A program made the position numbers and the translations under genes. Shown piece by piece: positions 35,661 to 44,411 of a DNA stretch of 64,000 nt. Position 1 is the first letter of the stretch. Every line of letters starts with the position of its first letter. Below the pieces are notes generated by a model, which was not told the origin of the DNA, searched no databases, and was given only the letters and a program-made list of their open reading frames with translations. Origin of the DNA: CAZXEU01 sp965207385 (GTDB lineage Bacteria; Bacteroidota; Rhodothermia; Rhodothermales; Bin80); the NCBI GenBank assembly GCA_965207385.1, contig CBDBLZ010000021.1, forward strand, positions 1,240,001 to 1,304,000, read 5' to 3'.

Positions 35661-38318
35661 TCAGGGCCTTTCCAGCTCGTAGATCGTTCCCTGGACCAGG
35701 CCTGAAAACCCGGTCCCGTCCTCGGCCGACAGGACGTAGCTGATCTCGACGATCCAGGTGGATGCCAATTCGGGAATGCGCAGCCAAACCAGCTTGCCGT
35801 TCTCATCAAGATCTACGCGCTCGATGGGAAGCGTCCGGGTGTTGTACCTCCTGGACCCGTAGCGGCGGGTGCGCTCCAGGTCCCAGACCGAGACGGCATA
35901 GCTTCCCGGGGACGCCGCTAGGTCCTCGTCCAGGGGGACGGCAAACCCGAGCTCCAGCGCGCCTTCGAGCGCGCGCATGGAAACCGGCAGGTACAAAGGC
36001 TCTCCCGTATAGCGGACGCGGTAGAGGCCGCCAACCTGGATCATCTGATTGGTGGCCCAGGCCGACATGCCGAGCGTATACAGCTGCCCGTCAGCCGGAT
36101 TGAAGCGAGCGCGCATGATGCCGGTGGGGAACTGCGGCACCGGCAACTCCGCAACGGCCGCTTGCCGGATGTCGCCAAAAAACTGGGGCAGCACAGCGAA
36201 AATCTTGCCGTAGCCGTAGGAGAGGCTGAGCAGGTGCTGACCGAGCGGGCCCCACCGGTCACTCTGCGCGCGCACCAGCTCCGCAGGAGAGCGGTCGACA
36301 CGCTGGTCGATCCACACCAGGGGCGGCTCCATTGCCTCATCCGTAGAGTCAGCCGGGGCGCCGTATCCATACATGTTGCCGTAGAAGCCGCCTTCTTCCA
36401 CCCAGTTAATCCGGTTCATCGGATTCCAGTGACCTTCCTGGTCCGTGACGATAAAGGACCCGTCCGGGTTTACCAGGACGCCGTTTGCCGCGCGAAATCC
36501 GTGCGCAATGATGGCAGAGCGGCCGCCATCGGGGCTGACGCGAATCAGTGTTCCGTGCTGAGGCACAAGAGCCGTGCGAGCGTGACGGGCACTCTTGGCG
36601 TAGTAGAAGTTGCCCTCTGCGTCGGTTTGCAGGCCCATCGCAAATTCATGAAAATGCTCCGTAACGATGTGGTCGCTGTTAAAGCTTTCGTAGTAGTCCG
36701 TCTCGCCATCGCCATTGAGATCGCGCAGCACGGCAATCTGGTCGCGGCAGCCGACATAGATGTCCCCGCCCTGGACCTTGACGCCCAGGGGCTGGAACAG
36801 GCCCGTCGCGATGCGCCGCCAGGAAACGGGTCCGGTCTTGTCCAGGATGCCGTCAAGGCGCCATACTTCGCCGTCGATTGTACTGACGATTGCAGTGCGG
36901 CCGCCTTCCATGAAGTCAATGCCGGTGGGTCGCATGCGGCTGTTCCACGGATTGTCTTGCGGCAACGTGATTACGTCTACCGCGTAGGCACCGCCTTCTC
37001 CAGGCCAGACGGGGGTGGAAAGTACCTGCGTGTAGTGGGCAGGTCCGCCGTTCGTATACTGCGCCAGATCTTCCGGCTCGGCCACGCTTTGCTCCAGAGC
37101 GCTGCCGCGCGCGGACAAGCGAAGCCGCATGCGCGCGGCACTGCCGGGCGGTACGACCATTTCGTGGTAGCCGTCCCTGACTGTGATGCGCGCTCCCGAC
37201 CCCGCGGCTTCCACACGCACTTCTTCAGGAGCAATGCGCATGATGCGCTCCACGTCAGCCGGGGCCACGTTAAGCGTACGGGAAAGCGCGCCATCGGCAT
37301 CCAGATCGTAGGATTCGAGCACCTCTTCCGAAGCAACCGTGTAGCGAATGACCACGCGGTCGCCGTGGTAGTAGAGGCCCTTGTAGTGAGCCCACTCGCG
37401 GGGTAGCGGACCAAACTGCCTGCCGTCCACGGCCCTGAAGCGTGGATCGTCAAAGCTGCCGGTTTCGGGGTCTGCCCAGCCGGGCGCCATGGGGTTTTCG
37501 AACTGCAGATCACCTACGATACGAGGGAAGACGTTATGCTGGTCGTCCAGGAGAATGTCTTCGTAGTCGATGAATCCTTCTCCTGTCCAGAAGGCGGCAA
37601 ACCTGAGCAGATCATGATCGAAGAGCGCGAATGCGCGCCCGCCCGCCACGCCACCCGGTCCCGGGTCCAGCCGCACGGCAACGCCCTTGTAGGCAAAGTT
37701 GCGATCGCGAAAATCCTCGTTGGGCAGCGGGCTGGGCCCACCGGAAATGCCCTTCGGGCCGGCATCCGCGTCCGCGATCTCGTAGGTGCGCATGAGAAAT
37801 CGCCCGTAGTCCATCGCGGCCCAGGGCCTTTGTCTCGCGGGACGCGGGCCAAGCGTGTCTCCCGCAGGCAGCGACGCGATATACTCATCCGTAATCGGTA
37901 TGTACTCTTCCGGGTTGTGCTCGCGCAGGAACTCCTCCCGAATGAAGTGGATGACGCTGTATTTCTCGCGCGGCGTGAGCTGCACTTGCGGCGGCATCAG
38001 GCCGTAGCCCAGTGTCAGCGTCTGATACAGTGCGTAGGGGTCAGCCCCGTTCCGGAACGGCTCGGTCCAGAATTGCCGCGAATTGGGAATGGAACCCGGT
38101 TGGTCAATGTTGCCGTGGCAGCTGAAACAGGCCCTGCGGTAGGTGGCCATGCCGCGGTGATAGAATTCTTCTCCGAGGTCTCCTACCAGCGAGACATGAT
38201 CCAGACGGGCCTCGTAGTCCGGAAGCTGTGCGGCCTCCAGAATGGTAGTAGCAGGTGCTTCGGGACGTTGGCACGCTACCACCAGAAGCGGGATCGCCCA
38301 GAGAAAGCGGCTTTTCAC
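35661..38318 (-). CDS. Haem c-containing propeller dehydrogenase-like lipoprotein
   Basis: 885 residues from a GTG at 38318, which begins a signal peptide with lipobox VVAC (residue about 16). A cytochrome c motif CFSCH (Cys64, Cys67, His68) lies in residues about 50-130, with MPPQVQ as a possible axial Met region. Residues about 170-430 match the DUF6797-type beta domain often found with cytochromes. The C-terminal half is a glucose/sorbosone-dehydrogenase-like propeller (GLFQPLGVKVQGGDIYVGCRDQIAVL, ANGVLVNPDGSFIVTDQEGHWNPMNR). Likely a periplasmic or surface oxidoreductase; substrate unknown. The longer frame upstream to 38846 overlaps hisF and is rejected. Confidence 0.82.
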   Translation of the reverse strand: MKSRFLWAIPLLVVACQRPEAPATTILEAAQLPDYEARLDHVSLVGDLGEEFYHRGMATYRRACFSCHGNIDQPGSIPNSRQFWTEPFRNGADPYALYQTLTLGYGLMPPQVQLTPREKYSVIHFIREEFLREHNPEEYIPITDEYIASLPAGDTLGPRPARQRPWAAMDYGRFLMRTYEIADADAGPKGISGGPSPLPNEDFRDRNFAYKGVAVRLDPGPGGVAGGRAFALFDHDLLRFAAFWTGEGFIDYEDILLDDQHNVFPRIVGDLQFENPMAPGWADPETGSFDDPRFRAVDGRQFGPLPREWAHYKGLYYHGDRVVIRYTVASEEVLESYDLDADGALSRTLNVAPADVERIMRIAPEEVRVEAAGSGARITVRDGYHEMVVPPGSAARMRLRLSARGSALEQSVAEPEDLAQYTNGGPAHYTQVLSTPVWPGEGGAYAVDVITLPQDNPWNSRMRPTGIDFMEGGRTAIVSTIDGEVWRLDGILDKTGPVSWRRIATGLFQPLGVKVQGGDIYVGCRDQIAVLRDLNGDGETDYYESFNSDHIVTEHFHEFAMGLQTDAEGNFYYAKSARHARTALVPQHGTLIRVSPDGGRSAIIAHGFRAANGVLVNPDGSFIVTDQEGHWNPMNRINWVEEGGFYGNMYGYGAPADSTDEAMEPPLVWIDQRVDRSPAELVRAQSDRWGPLGQHLLSLSYGYGKIFAVLPQFFGDIRQAAVAELPVPQFPTGIMRARFNPADGQLYTLGMSAWATNQMIQVGGLYRVRYTGEPLYLPVSMRALEGALELGFAVPLDEDLAASPGSYAVSVWDLERTRRYGSRRYNTRTLPIERVDLDENGKLVWLRIPELASTWIVEISYVLSAEDGTGFSGLVQGTIYELERP

Positions 38319-38449
38319 GGCATTAGAAGCATCAGGACGCTGCAGGATACAACCACGGGGAGGGTCATTGCAACCGGCGGGTGCAGGGCGTGTCGAGGAC
38401 GTGCAATCCTGTAGCGAGCGGCACGCATTTGCACCAGCGCCAGGGCGCT

Positions 38450-39217
38450 TCAGACATCCCTTCGTACGTGCAGGCCGGCGCTCTGCAGGAAGCGCTTCGC
38501 CTCGTCGATGGCAAACTCCCTGAAGTGAAATATGGAGGCCGCCAACACCGCATCCGCTCCGCCGCGAGTCAGCGCATCTCGCAAGTGCTCCAGGGTGCCT
38601 GCTCCGCCCGATGCAATAACCGGTATGGTAAGCTGCGCGGTCATGGACGCAAGCAGCTCCAGATCGTAGCCATCGCGGGTGCCGTCCCTGTCCATCGAGG
38701 TCAGGAGGATTTCCCCGGCGCCGCGACTCTGCGCCTCCTGTGCCCAGCGCAGCGCGTCGAGTCCGGCAGGCTTGCGGCCGCCGTGCACGAACACTTCCCA
38801 GCTGCCGGTCTCTGTTCGACGGGCGTCCACCGCCACGACAATGCACTGCGAACCGAAGGCCTCTGCGCCTGCGTCAATCAGCTCAGGACGGGCAATGGCA
38901 GCGGAATTGACGGATACCTTGTCTGCTCCGGAGTGCAGCATCGCGCGCATGTCATCCAGCGTGCGAATACCGCCGCCAACGGTGAGCGGAATGAAAACCT
39001 GGTCGGCCGTGCGCCGAACCACGTCCTGCATGATGCCGCGCCCTTCGTGCGTGGCCGTTATGTCCAGAAAGACCAGTTCGTCCGCTCCCGCCTCGTCGTA
39101 GAATCGAGCCTGCTCCAGGGGATCGCCGGCATCCACGAGATCCACAAAGTTGATGCCCTTTACCACGCGGCCCTGGTCCACGTCCAGGCATGGGATGATG
39201 CGTTTGGCTACGGACAT
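38450..39217 (-). CDS. hisF: Imidazole glycerol phosphate synthase subunit HisF
   Basis: 255 residues from the ATG at 39217. It is the cyclase half of IGP synthase in histidine synthesis, working with HisH. A (beta/alpha)8 barrel: IIPCLDVDQGRVVKGINFVDL (catalytic Asp at the first strand), VFLDITATHEGRG, PLTVGGGIRT, VVAVDARR (second catalytic Asp) and ASGGAGTLEHL. Last gene of the his operon. Confidence 0.96.
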   Translation of the reverse strand: MSVAKRIIPCLDVDQGRVVKGINFVDLVDAGDPLEQARFYDEAGADELVFLDITATHEGRGIMQDVVRRTADQVFIPLTVGGGIRTLDDMRAMLHSGADKVSVNSAAIARPELIDAGAEAFGSQCIVVAVDARRTETGSWEVFVHGGRKPAGLDALRWAQEAQSRGAGEILLTSMDRDGTRDGYDLELLASMTAQLTIPVIASGGAGTLEHLRDALTRGGADAVLAASIFHFREFAIDEAKRFLQSAGLHVRRDV

Positions 39218-39271
39218 GGCCGGATCATCGCACAGCGAGGAGGATTGGGAGTGCGTAGGCTCGTGCACACG

Positions 39272-40060
39272 TCATGTTGCCCGCTTACGGGCGGCAGAGA
39301 AGTCCGGGCTCGCGTGTTCCCCGCGGGCCCAGCTCCAGATCTTCTGGCAGGGGAACCTGTTTTCGTACAGTGACCGGCCGACAATCACCGAGTCGACGCC
39401 TTGGTCCTGGAGGGCATTGAGGGCCAGGAGATCCTCATGGCTGCCAACGCCGCCTGAGGCCGTTATGCGGGTGCGCTTCAGCTTGCCAGCCAGGCTGCGG
39501 TAGGCAGCCACGTTGGCTCCTTCCATGGTCCCGTCCCGTCCGATATCGGTATAGATTATGCGCCGCACGCCACGGGCCTCCATGTCGACGGCAAGGTCTG
39601 CAGCACTGATGCCGCTGCCACTCGTCCATCCTTCCACGCGAACCTCGCCATCCCGGGCATCGATGCCTACGGTCACCTTGCCGGCCCCGAACAGTTGCAC
39701 AGCCTTTCCTACCAGTTCCGGGTCCCGGACCGCTGCCGTGCCGAGGATGACTCTTTCTGCCCCGAGCGCAAGTACCGCCTTGATGTCGGCGAGGGACCGG
39801 ATGCCGCCGCCTACCTGCACGGGAATGTCCATCGCAGAGCAAATGCCGCCAATAGCGGCGCGATTGTGCAAGTCTGCATTGTCCTTGCCGCGTGCGGCGT
39901 CCAGATCCACCACGTGCAGGGCACGGGCAAGCTGCGCGCGCCACAGCCTGGCCATTCTCAAGGGGTCGTGGTCGTAGACCGTCTCACGCTCGTAGGAGCC
40001 CTGCCACAGCCGGACGCACCTGCCTCCCAGGAGATCAATGGCCGGAATAAGCAGAATCAT
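39272..40060 (-). CDS. hisA: Phosphoribosyl-ProFAR isomerase HisA
   Basis: 262 residues. It isomerises ProFAR to PRFAR in histidine synthesis. Barrel motifs: IPAIDLLGGRCVRLWQG, HVVDLDAARG, VQVGGGIRSL, VGIDARDGEVRVEGW, YTDIGRDGTM and TASGGVGSHEDL. Lies between hisH and hisF in the operon. The C-terminal tail after RSLYENRF (about 25 residues, Arg/Lys-rich) is somewhat longer than usual. Confidence 0.96.
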   Translation of the reverse strand: MILLIPAIDLLGGRCVRLWQGSYERETVYDHDPLRMARLWRAQLARALHVVDLDAARGKDNADLHNRAAIGGICSAMDIPVQVGGGIRSLADIKAVLALGAERVILGTAAVRDPELVGKAVQLFGAGKVTVGIDARDGEVRVEGWTSGSGISAADLAVDMEARGVRRIIYTDIGRDGTMEGANVAAYRSLAGKLKRTRITASGGVGSHEDLLALNALQDQGVDSVIVGRSLYENRFPCQKIWSWARGEHASPDFSAARKRAT

Positions 40061-40106
40061 CAGAAGGATGCTGTCAAGTTGCCGGCAGCCTGGCCGGCTC
40101 GATGGC

Positions 40107-40731
40107 TCATCGCGGCATCTCCGCGAAATTCCTCAGCATGGTAAGGCCGTTGTGCTGGCTCTTTTCGGGATGAAACTGCATGCCGCATACATTGCCCCGG
40201 GCGACAATGGCGGGGAAGTCCAGTCCGTACGAACAAGTGGCAACGACGCACTCGTCCGCGACGGACGCCGCATGGTAGGAGTGAACAAAGTAGCAGTGTG
40301 CACCGGGCTTGATGCCGCGCAGCAATTTAGATTTCCGGCGGGGATGCAGCGCATTCCAGCCCATGTGGGGCACCTTGAGCATGCTGCCGTTGCCGTACGT
40401 GTGCCGAAACCGGATCACGCGCCCGGGAAGGATGCCAAGGCCCTTGTGAAGGCCGCGTTCCTCACTTTCCTCAAAGAGCATCTGCATGCCTACGCAGACG
40501 CCAAGAAAGGGGACGCCTTCCGCCACAGCCTCTAGTACAGGTTTGTCCAGTCCGCGCCTGTCGGACTTCCCGCATGCATGCACCGAAGGCTCCGACGCCG
40601 GGCAGCACCAGCTTTGAGGCAGCAGCGATCCGCTCAGGACTGTCCGTGCGCTGCACCGGGGTGCCCACATGCTCAAGCGCCTTTTCTATCGACCTGAGAT
40701 TGCCTATCCCGTAATCGACTATCGTGACCAT
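40107..40731 (-). pseudogene. hisH: Imidazole glycerol phosphate synthase subunit HisH, +1 frameshift
   Basis: The glutamine amidotransferase subunit of IGP synthase, split across two frames. From 40731 the sequence reads MVTIVDYGIGNLRSIEKAL through GVGAFGACMREVR; it then continues in the next frame as RRGLDKPVLEAVAEG, GVCVGMQML (catalytic Cys) and QFHPEKS (catalytic His/Glu). Removing one base near 40558-40566 (CGACAGGCGC) restores MREVRRRGLDKP with normal family spacing. So either the gene carries a one-base insertion or the sequence has an error; no typical slippery heptamer is seen. All catalytic residues are intact, which favours a recent mutation or an error. Starts 3 bases after proC. 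Confidence 0.85.
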
Positions 40732-40734
40732 GGC

Positions 40735-41562
40735 TCAGTTGGCAAGCTTGCTGAGCTCCTTCGAGCGGTTTGTGGCGGTGGCGACGGCATTGATGAACAT
40801 GGTGCGCAGACCGTGTGCCTCTAGCTCGGCTATGGCGGCTATGGCCGTGCCACCGGGTGTGGTCACCTCATCGCGCAGAATTGCCGGATGCTTGCCTGTT
40901 CTGGAGACGAGCCGCGCAGCGCCCAGCACGGTCTGCGTGGCCAGCCGGAACGATGTCGGCCGCTGCAGTCCCTGCTTGACTCCGGCGTCCGTAAGGGCTT
41001 CGATGAGCATGTACACGTAGGCGGGGCCGCTGCCCGAGAGGCCCGTGGCGGCGTCCATCATGCGCTCGGGCACCTCCTCGACCGTTCCCACAGCTTCAAA
41101 CATGCGGCGCACAACCTCCATGTGTTCCCGCGTGGCGTGCTCGCCGGCGGCAATGGCCGTCGCGCCGTCTTCGACCAGCATGGGCGTATTGGGCATGGTG
41201 CGCACCACGGGGAGCGCTTGCCCGAAGCCCGCTCTAATGGCCTCCGTCGTCAGGCCGGCAAGCACGGAGACAATCAGGGTACCGGGAGCCACGCTGTCGC
41301 GTATTTCGTGTATTACGCCCGATGCGTTTTGCGGCTTGACCGCAATGATGACGAGCGAGGCACCACTTACGGCCCAGTTGTTGTCGGAACCCGCAAGAAT
41401 GCCGGGGAACGTCTCCCGGAGTGCGTCGATGCCACCGGGCCGGCGGCGCGTTGCCCGAATGGAATCCGGCGGCAGGTATTCCTTCCGCAGGAGTCCTCCG
41501 ATGAGTGCCTTGCCGATGTTGCCGGCGCCAATAACAGAAATGGTCTGCGTACCAAGTGTCAT
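40735..41562 (-). CDS. proC: Pyrroline-5-carboxylate reductase
   Basis: 275 residues; last step of proline synthesis. Rossmann ISVIGAGNIGKALIGGLL at the N-terminus, VIIAVKPQN, VRTMPNTPMLVEDGATAI, and the C-terminal helical domain with DAATGLSGSGPAYVYMLIEAL and TTPGGTAIAAI. It lies inside the histidine operon between hisB and hisH, an unusual place. Confidence 0.95.
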   Translation of the reverse strand: MTLGTQTISVIGAGNIGKALIGGLLRKEYLPPDSIRATRRRPGGIDALRETFPGILAGSDNNWAVSGASLVIIAVKPQNASGVIHEIRDSVAPGTLIVSVLAGLTTEAIRAGFGQALPVVRTMPNTPMLVEDGATAIAAGEHATREHMEVVRRMFEAVGTVEEVPERMMDAATGLSGSGPAYVYMLIEALTDAGVKQGLQRPTSFRLATQTVLGAARLVSRTGKHPAILRDEVTTPGGTAIAAIAELEAHGLRTMFINAVATATNRSKELSKLAN

Positions 41563-41607
41563 GATTGCCTGATGATGTCGCTCGGCAGCCGCCCTGTGGA
41601 CTGGTGC

Positions 41608-42201
41608 CTACAGCGATCCTTTCGTGGAAGGAATGCGGGCATGGCTTGCCTCGCGCCGAACGGCTTTTGACAGCGCCCGCGCCACGGCCTTGAAGATGGC
41701 CTCGATCTTGTGGTGCGTGTTTTCGCCGCATAGCACACTGATGTGCAGTGTCACCGAGGCCTGCTCTGCAAAGCTGTACCAGAAATGCCGTACCAGCTCC
41801 GTGGACAGATCACCCACCATCGGCCGCCCGAATTCCGCGTCGAAAACCAGCGTGAACCGGCCGGAAAGGTCGATCACTGCACGGGCCAGAGCTTCGTCCA
41901 TGGGGATGGTAGCGTGTCCGTAGCGCGCAGTATGGGCCTTGTCCTCCAGGGCGTCGGCCAATGCCCGTCCAAGCGTAATGCCCACGTCCTCCACCGTGTG
42001 GTGATCATCCACTTCCACATCGCCGTCACATGAAACTTCGATATCGAATCCGCCGTGCTTGGCGAACAGGTCCAGCATGTGGTCCAGAAATCCTACGGAT
42101 GTCCGGTTCTGGTAGCGTCCGCTTCCATCGAGATTCAGTCGTACGGATACGTCCGTCTCGTTCGTCTTGCGCCTTACGGAGGCCTCTCGCGCAGTAAACA
42201 T
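41608..42201 (-). CDS. hisB: Imidazoleglycerol-phosphate dehydratase
   Basis: 197 residues, the single-domain form without the HisB-N phosphatase. It dehydrates IGP to imidazole-acetol phosphate. Metal-binding motifs: FLDHMLDLFAKHGGFD, EVDDHHTVEDVGITLG, and near the C-terminus GENTHHKIEAIFKAVARAL. First gene of the minus-strand his operon; a histidinol phosphatase must be supplied by another gene. The upstream 128 bases are shared with metG. Confidence 0.95.
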   Translation of the reverse strand: MFTAREASVRRKTNETDVSVRLNLDGSGRYQNRTSVGFLDHMLDLFAKHGGFDIEVSCDGDVEVDDHHTVEDVGITLGRALADALEDKAHTARYGHATIPMDEALARAVIDLSGRFTLVFDAEFGRPMVGDLSTELVRHFWYSFAEQASVTLHISVLCGENTHHKIEAIFKAVARALSKAVRREASHARIPSTKGSL

Positions 42202-42329
42202 TTGGATAAATTAGCCAATTCCCGAGGGACAGGGAGTTAATATCTGTTGAATGCATCCCATCTGCCGCGCCGGTCGGATGAACCGATGGGGCGGGGAAGG
42301 CGTTCGGGTAGCCGCAATTTTCCTGTTGC

Positions 42330-44408
42330 ATGGCCGCATTCAAACGGATACTGGTCACGTCCGCGCTTCCCTACGCGAACGGGCCCATACATATCGGTCA
42401 CCTGGCAGGAGCCTACCTGCCGGCTGACCTGTACTGCCGCTACCAGCGCCTCAAGGGACGGGACCTGGTCTATGTATGCGGCTCCGACGAGTTCGGTGTC
42501 GCTATCGTCATGCGCGCGCTGAAGGACGGCGTAACGCCGCGCGAGATCGTGGACCGGTACCATCCCCTAAACAGGGACAGCTTTGCCGCCTTCGGCATGA
42601 GTTTCGACCTGTATGGCCGAACGACATCCAGTACGCACGAGGTGACGAGCCAGGAGATCTTTCGCGAGCTGGCACGTCGCGGGCATTTCACCCTCAAGAC
42701 AGACAAGCAGCTGTATGACCCGGAGGCCGATGTCTTTCTGGCAGACCGATTCGTGGTCGGAACGTGTCCTCTGTGCGGCTACGAAGAAGCCTACGGAGAC
42801 CAGTGTGAGCGGTGCGGCGCCTCGCTGAGCCCGCTTGAAATCATCGATCCGCGCAGTGCGCTCACTGACGCTGTTCCCGTCTTGCGCACCACCACGCACT
42901 GGTACCTTGCGCTGGGTGATTGGCAGCCGAAGCTGCAGGAATACGTGGCCGCCCATCCCGAATGGAAGCCCAATGTGCTGGGACAGATCGGTTCCTGGTT
43001 TGCGGACGGGCTGCGGGATCGAGCCATCACCAGGGACGTGCCCTGGGGCGTGCCGGTGCCGGAGGACGTTGCGCGCGAGGCAGGCGTTGATGCCAGGGGA
43101 AAGGTCATCTATGTCTGGTTTGATGCGCCGATCGGCTATATATCCGCGACGCGAGAATGGGCTGCGCTGCAGGGAGATACCACGCTCTGGGAGCGGTACT
43201 GGAAAGATGAGGGCACCAAGCTGCTCCACTTCATCGGCAAGGACAACATCGTCTTTCATGCTCTGATGTTTCCGGCCATGCTCATGGGGCACGGAGACTA
43301 CGTAGTGCCGGACAACGTGCCGGCAAACGAGTTCTTGACCATCGAGGGAAAGAAGCTCTCCACCAGTCGGGGCTGGGCCGTTTGGCTGCACGAGTACCTG
43401 GAGACGTTTCCGCCGGATCTGCTTCGCTACACACTTGCCACCACCTTCCCCGAAACGAAAGATGCGGACTTCAGCTGGAAGGACTTTCAGGGGCGCGTAA
43501 ACTCGGAGCTTGCCGATGTGCTCGGCAACTTCGTGCACCGCACGCTGACGTTTGCGCAGCGCGAATTCGCTGGCCGGGTGCCGCCGCTGGCCGGACCGGC
43601 CGCCAGGGATCTGGCTGCACTGGAGCAGCTTGCCGAAGCACCAGAACGCATTGGCCGCTCCTATGAGCGGTTTCGCTTCCGTGAAGCGGTTGCGGAGACC
43701 ATGAGCGTCGCGCGCCTCGGCAACAAGTACTTCAACGACTGCGAGCCCTGGAAGACACGGAAGACGGACCGCACCGCCTGCGGAAACACGGTGCATGTCT
43801 CGTTGCAGATATGCGCCGCGCTATCCGTACTGACGGAACCGGTGCTGCCTTTTTCGGCGAAGAGGCTCCGAGGAATGCTGCGCCTGGAGGGCATACGGCC
43901 CAGCATTCCCGCGCAGCGGCCAAGCGGGCAGGCAGGCTGGGACGAGGCGGCAAATCCGCTGCTCGAGACTGGCCAGCGGGTCGAACCGCCTACCATATTG
44001 TTCGAAAAGCTTGAGGATGACGTGATTGAAGAGCAGATAGCCAAGTTGTCCTCCGCAACCTCCGGTCCGCCGTACGAAGACAGGAAGGCGACCATGGACT
44101 ACGACACGTTCTCGAGAATGGACTTGCGAGCGGGCACCGTGCAGCTGGCTGAGCGCGTGCCTAAGTCCCGCAAGTTGCTTCGGCTGGAGGTGGACCTCGG
44201 CTTCGAGCGGCGCCAGGTGCTTGCGGGCGTGGCTGAGCACTTCAAGCCGGAAACCCTGGTGGGGCGGCGCGTGGTGGTGGTGGCCAACCTTCAGCCGCGC
44301 CGCATGATGGGGCTCGAGAGCCAGGGCATGCTGCTGATGGCCGAAGACCGGGATGGCCGCCTCACAATGGTGACGACCGAAGGCGAAAACGGGGCCGTGA
44401 TCCGCTAG
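42330..44408 (+). CDS. metG: Methionyl-tRNA synthetase with C-terminal tRNA-binding domain
   Basis: 692 residues. HIGH-like motif in PYANGPIHIGHLAGAY near residue 14; zinc knuckle CPLCGYEE...CERCGASL near 147-170; KMSKS equivalent KLSTSRGWAVW near 343, the form common in this lineage. The last 110 residues (from MDYDTFSRMDLRAG) are an EMAP/Trbp111-like tRNA-binding domain that normally supports dimerisation. It charges tRNA-Met. The stop is 3 bases from the convergent lpdA stop. Confidence 0.96.
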   Translation: MAAFKRILVTSALPYANGPIHIGHLAGAYLPADLYCRYQRLKGRDLVYVCGSDEFGVAIVMRALKDGVTPREIVDRYHPLNRDSFAAFGMSFDLYGRTTSSTHEVTSQEIFRELARRGHFTLKTDKQLYDPEADVFLADRFVVGTCPLCGYEEAYGDQCERCGASLSPLEIIDPRSALTDAVPVLRTTTHWYLALGDWQPKLQEYVAAHPEWKPNVLGQIGSWFADGLRDRAITRDVPWGVPVPEDVAREAGVDARGKVIYVWFDAPIGYISATREWAALQGDTTLWERYWKDEGTKLLHFIGKDNIVFHALMFPAMLMGHGDYVVPDNVPANEFLTIEGKKLSTSRGWAVWLHEYLETFPPDLLRYTLATTFPETKDADFSWKDFQGRVNSELADVLGNFVHRTLTFAQREFAGRVPPLAGPAARDLAALEQLAEAPERIGRSYERFRFREAVAETMSVARLGNKYFNDCEPWKTRKTDRTACGNTVHVSLQICAALSVLTEPVLPFSAKRLRGMLRLEGIRPSIPAQRPSGQAGWDEAANPLLETGQRVEPPTILFEKLEDDVIEEQIAKLSSATSGPPYEDRKATMDYDTFSRMDLRAGTVQLAERVPKSRKLLRLEVDLGFERRQVLAGVAEHFKPETLVGRRVVVVANLQPRRMMGLESQGMLLMAEDRDGRLTMVTTEGENGAVIR

Positions 44409-44411
44409 GCG

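Noticed and set aside
36162..37406. 414-codon plus-strand open frame
   Set aside because: Antisense to the haem c propeller gene; low-complexity Val/Ala/Arg composition caused by GC-rich codon usage, with no motif.
43350..43390. KLSTS in place of KMSKS in methionyl-tRNA synthetase
   Set aside because: This variant, followed by RGWAVW, is to my knowledge normal for MetG proteins of this lineage, so it is not a defect.
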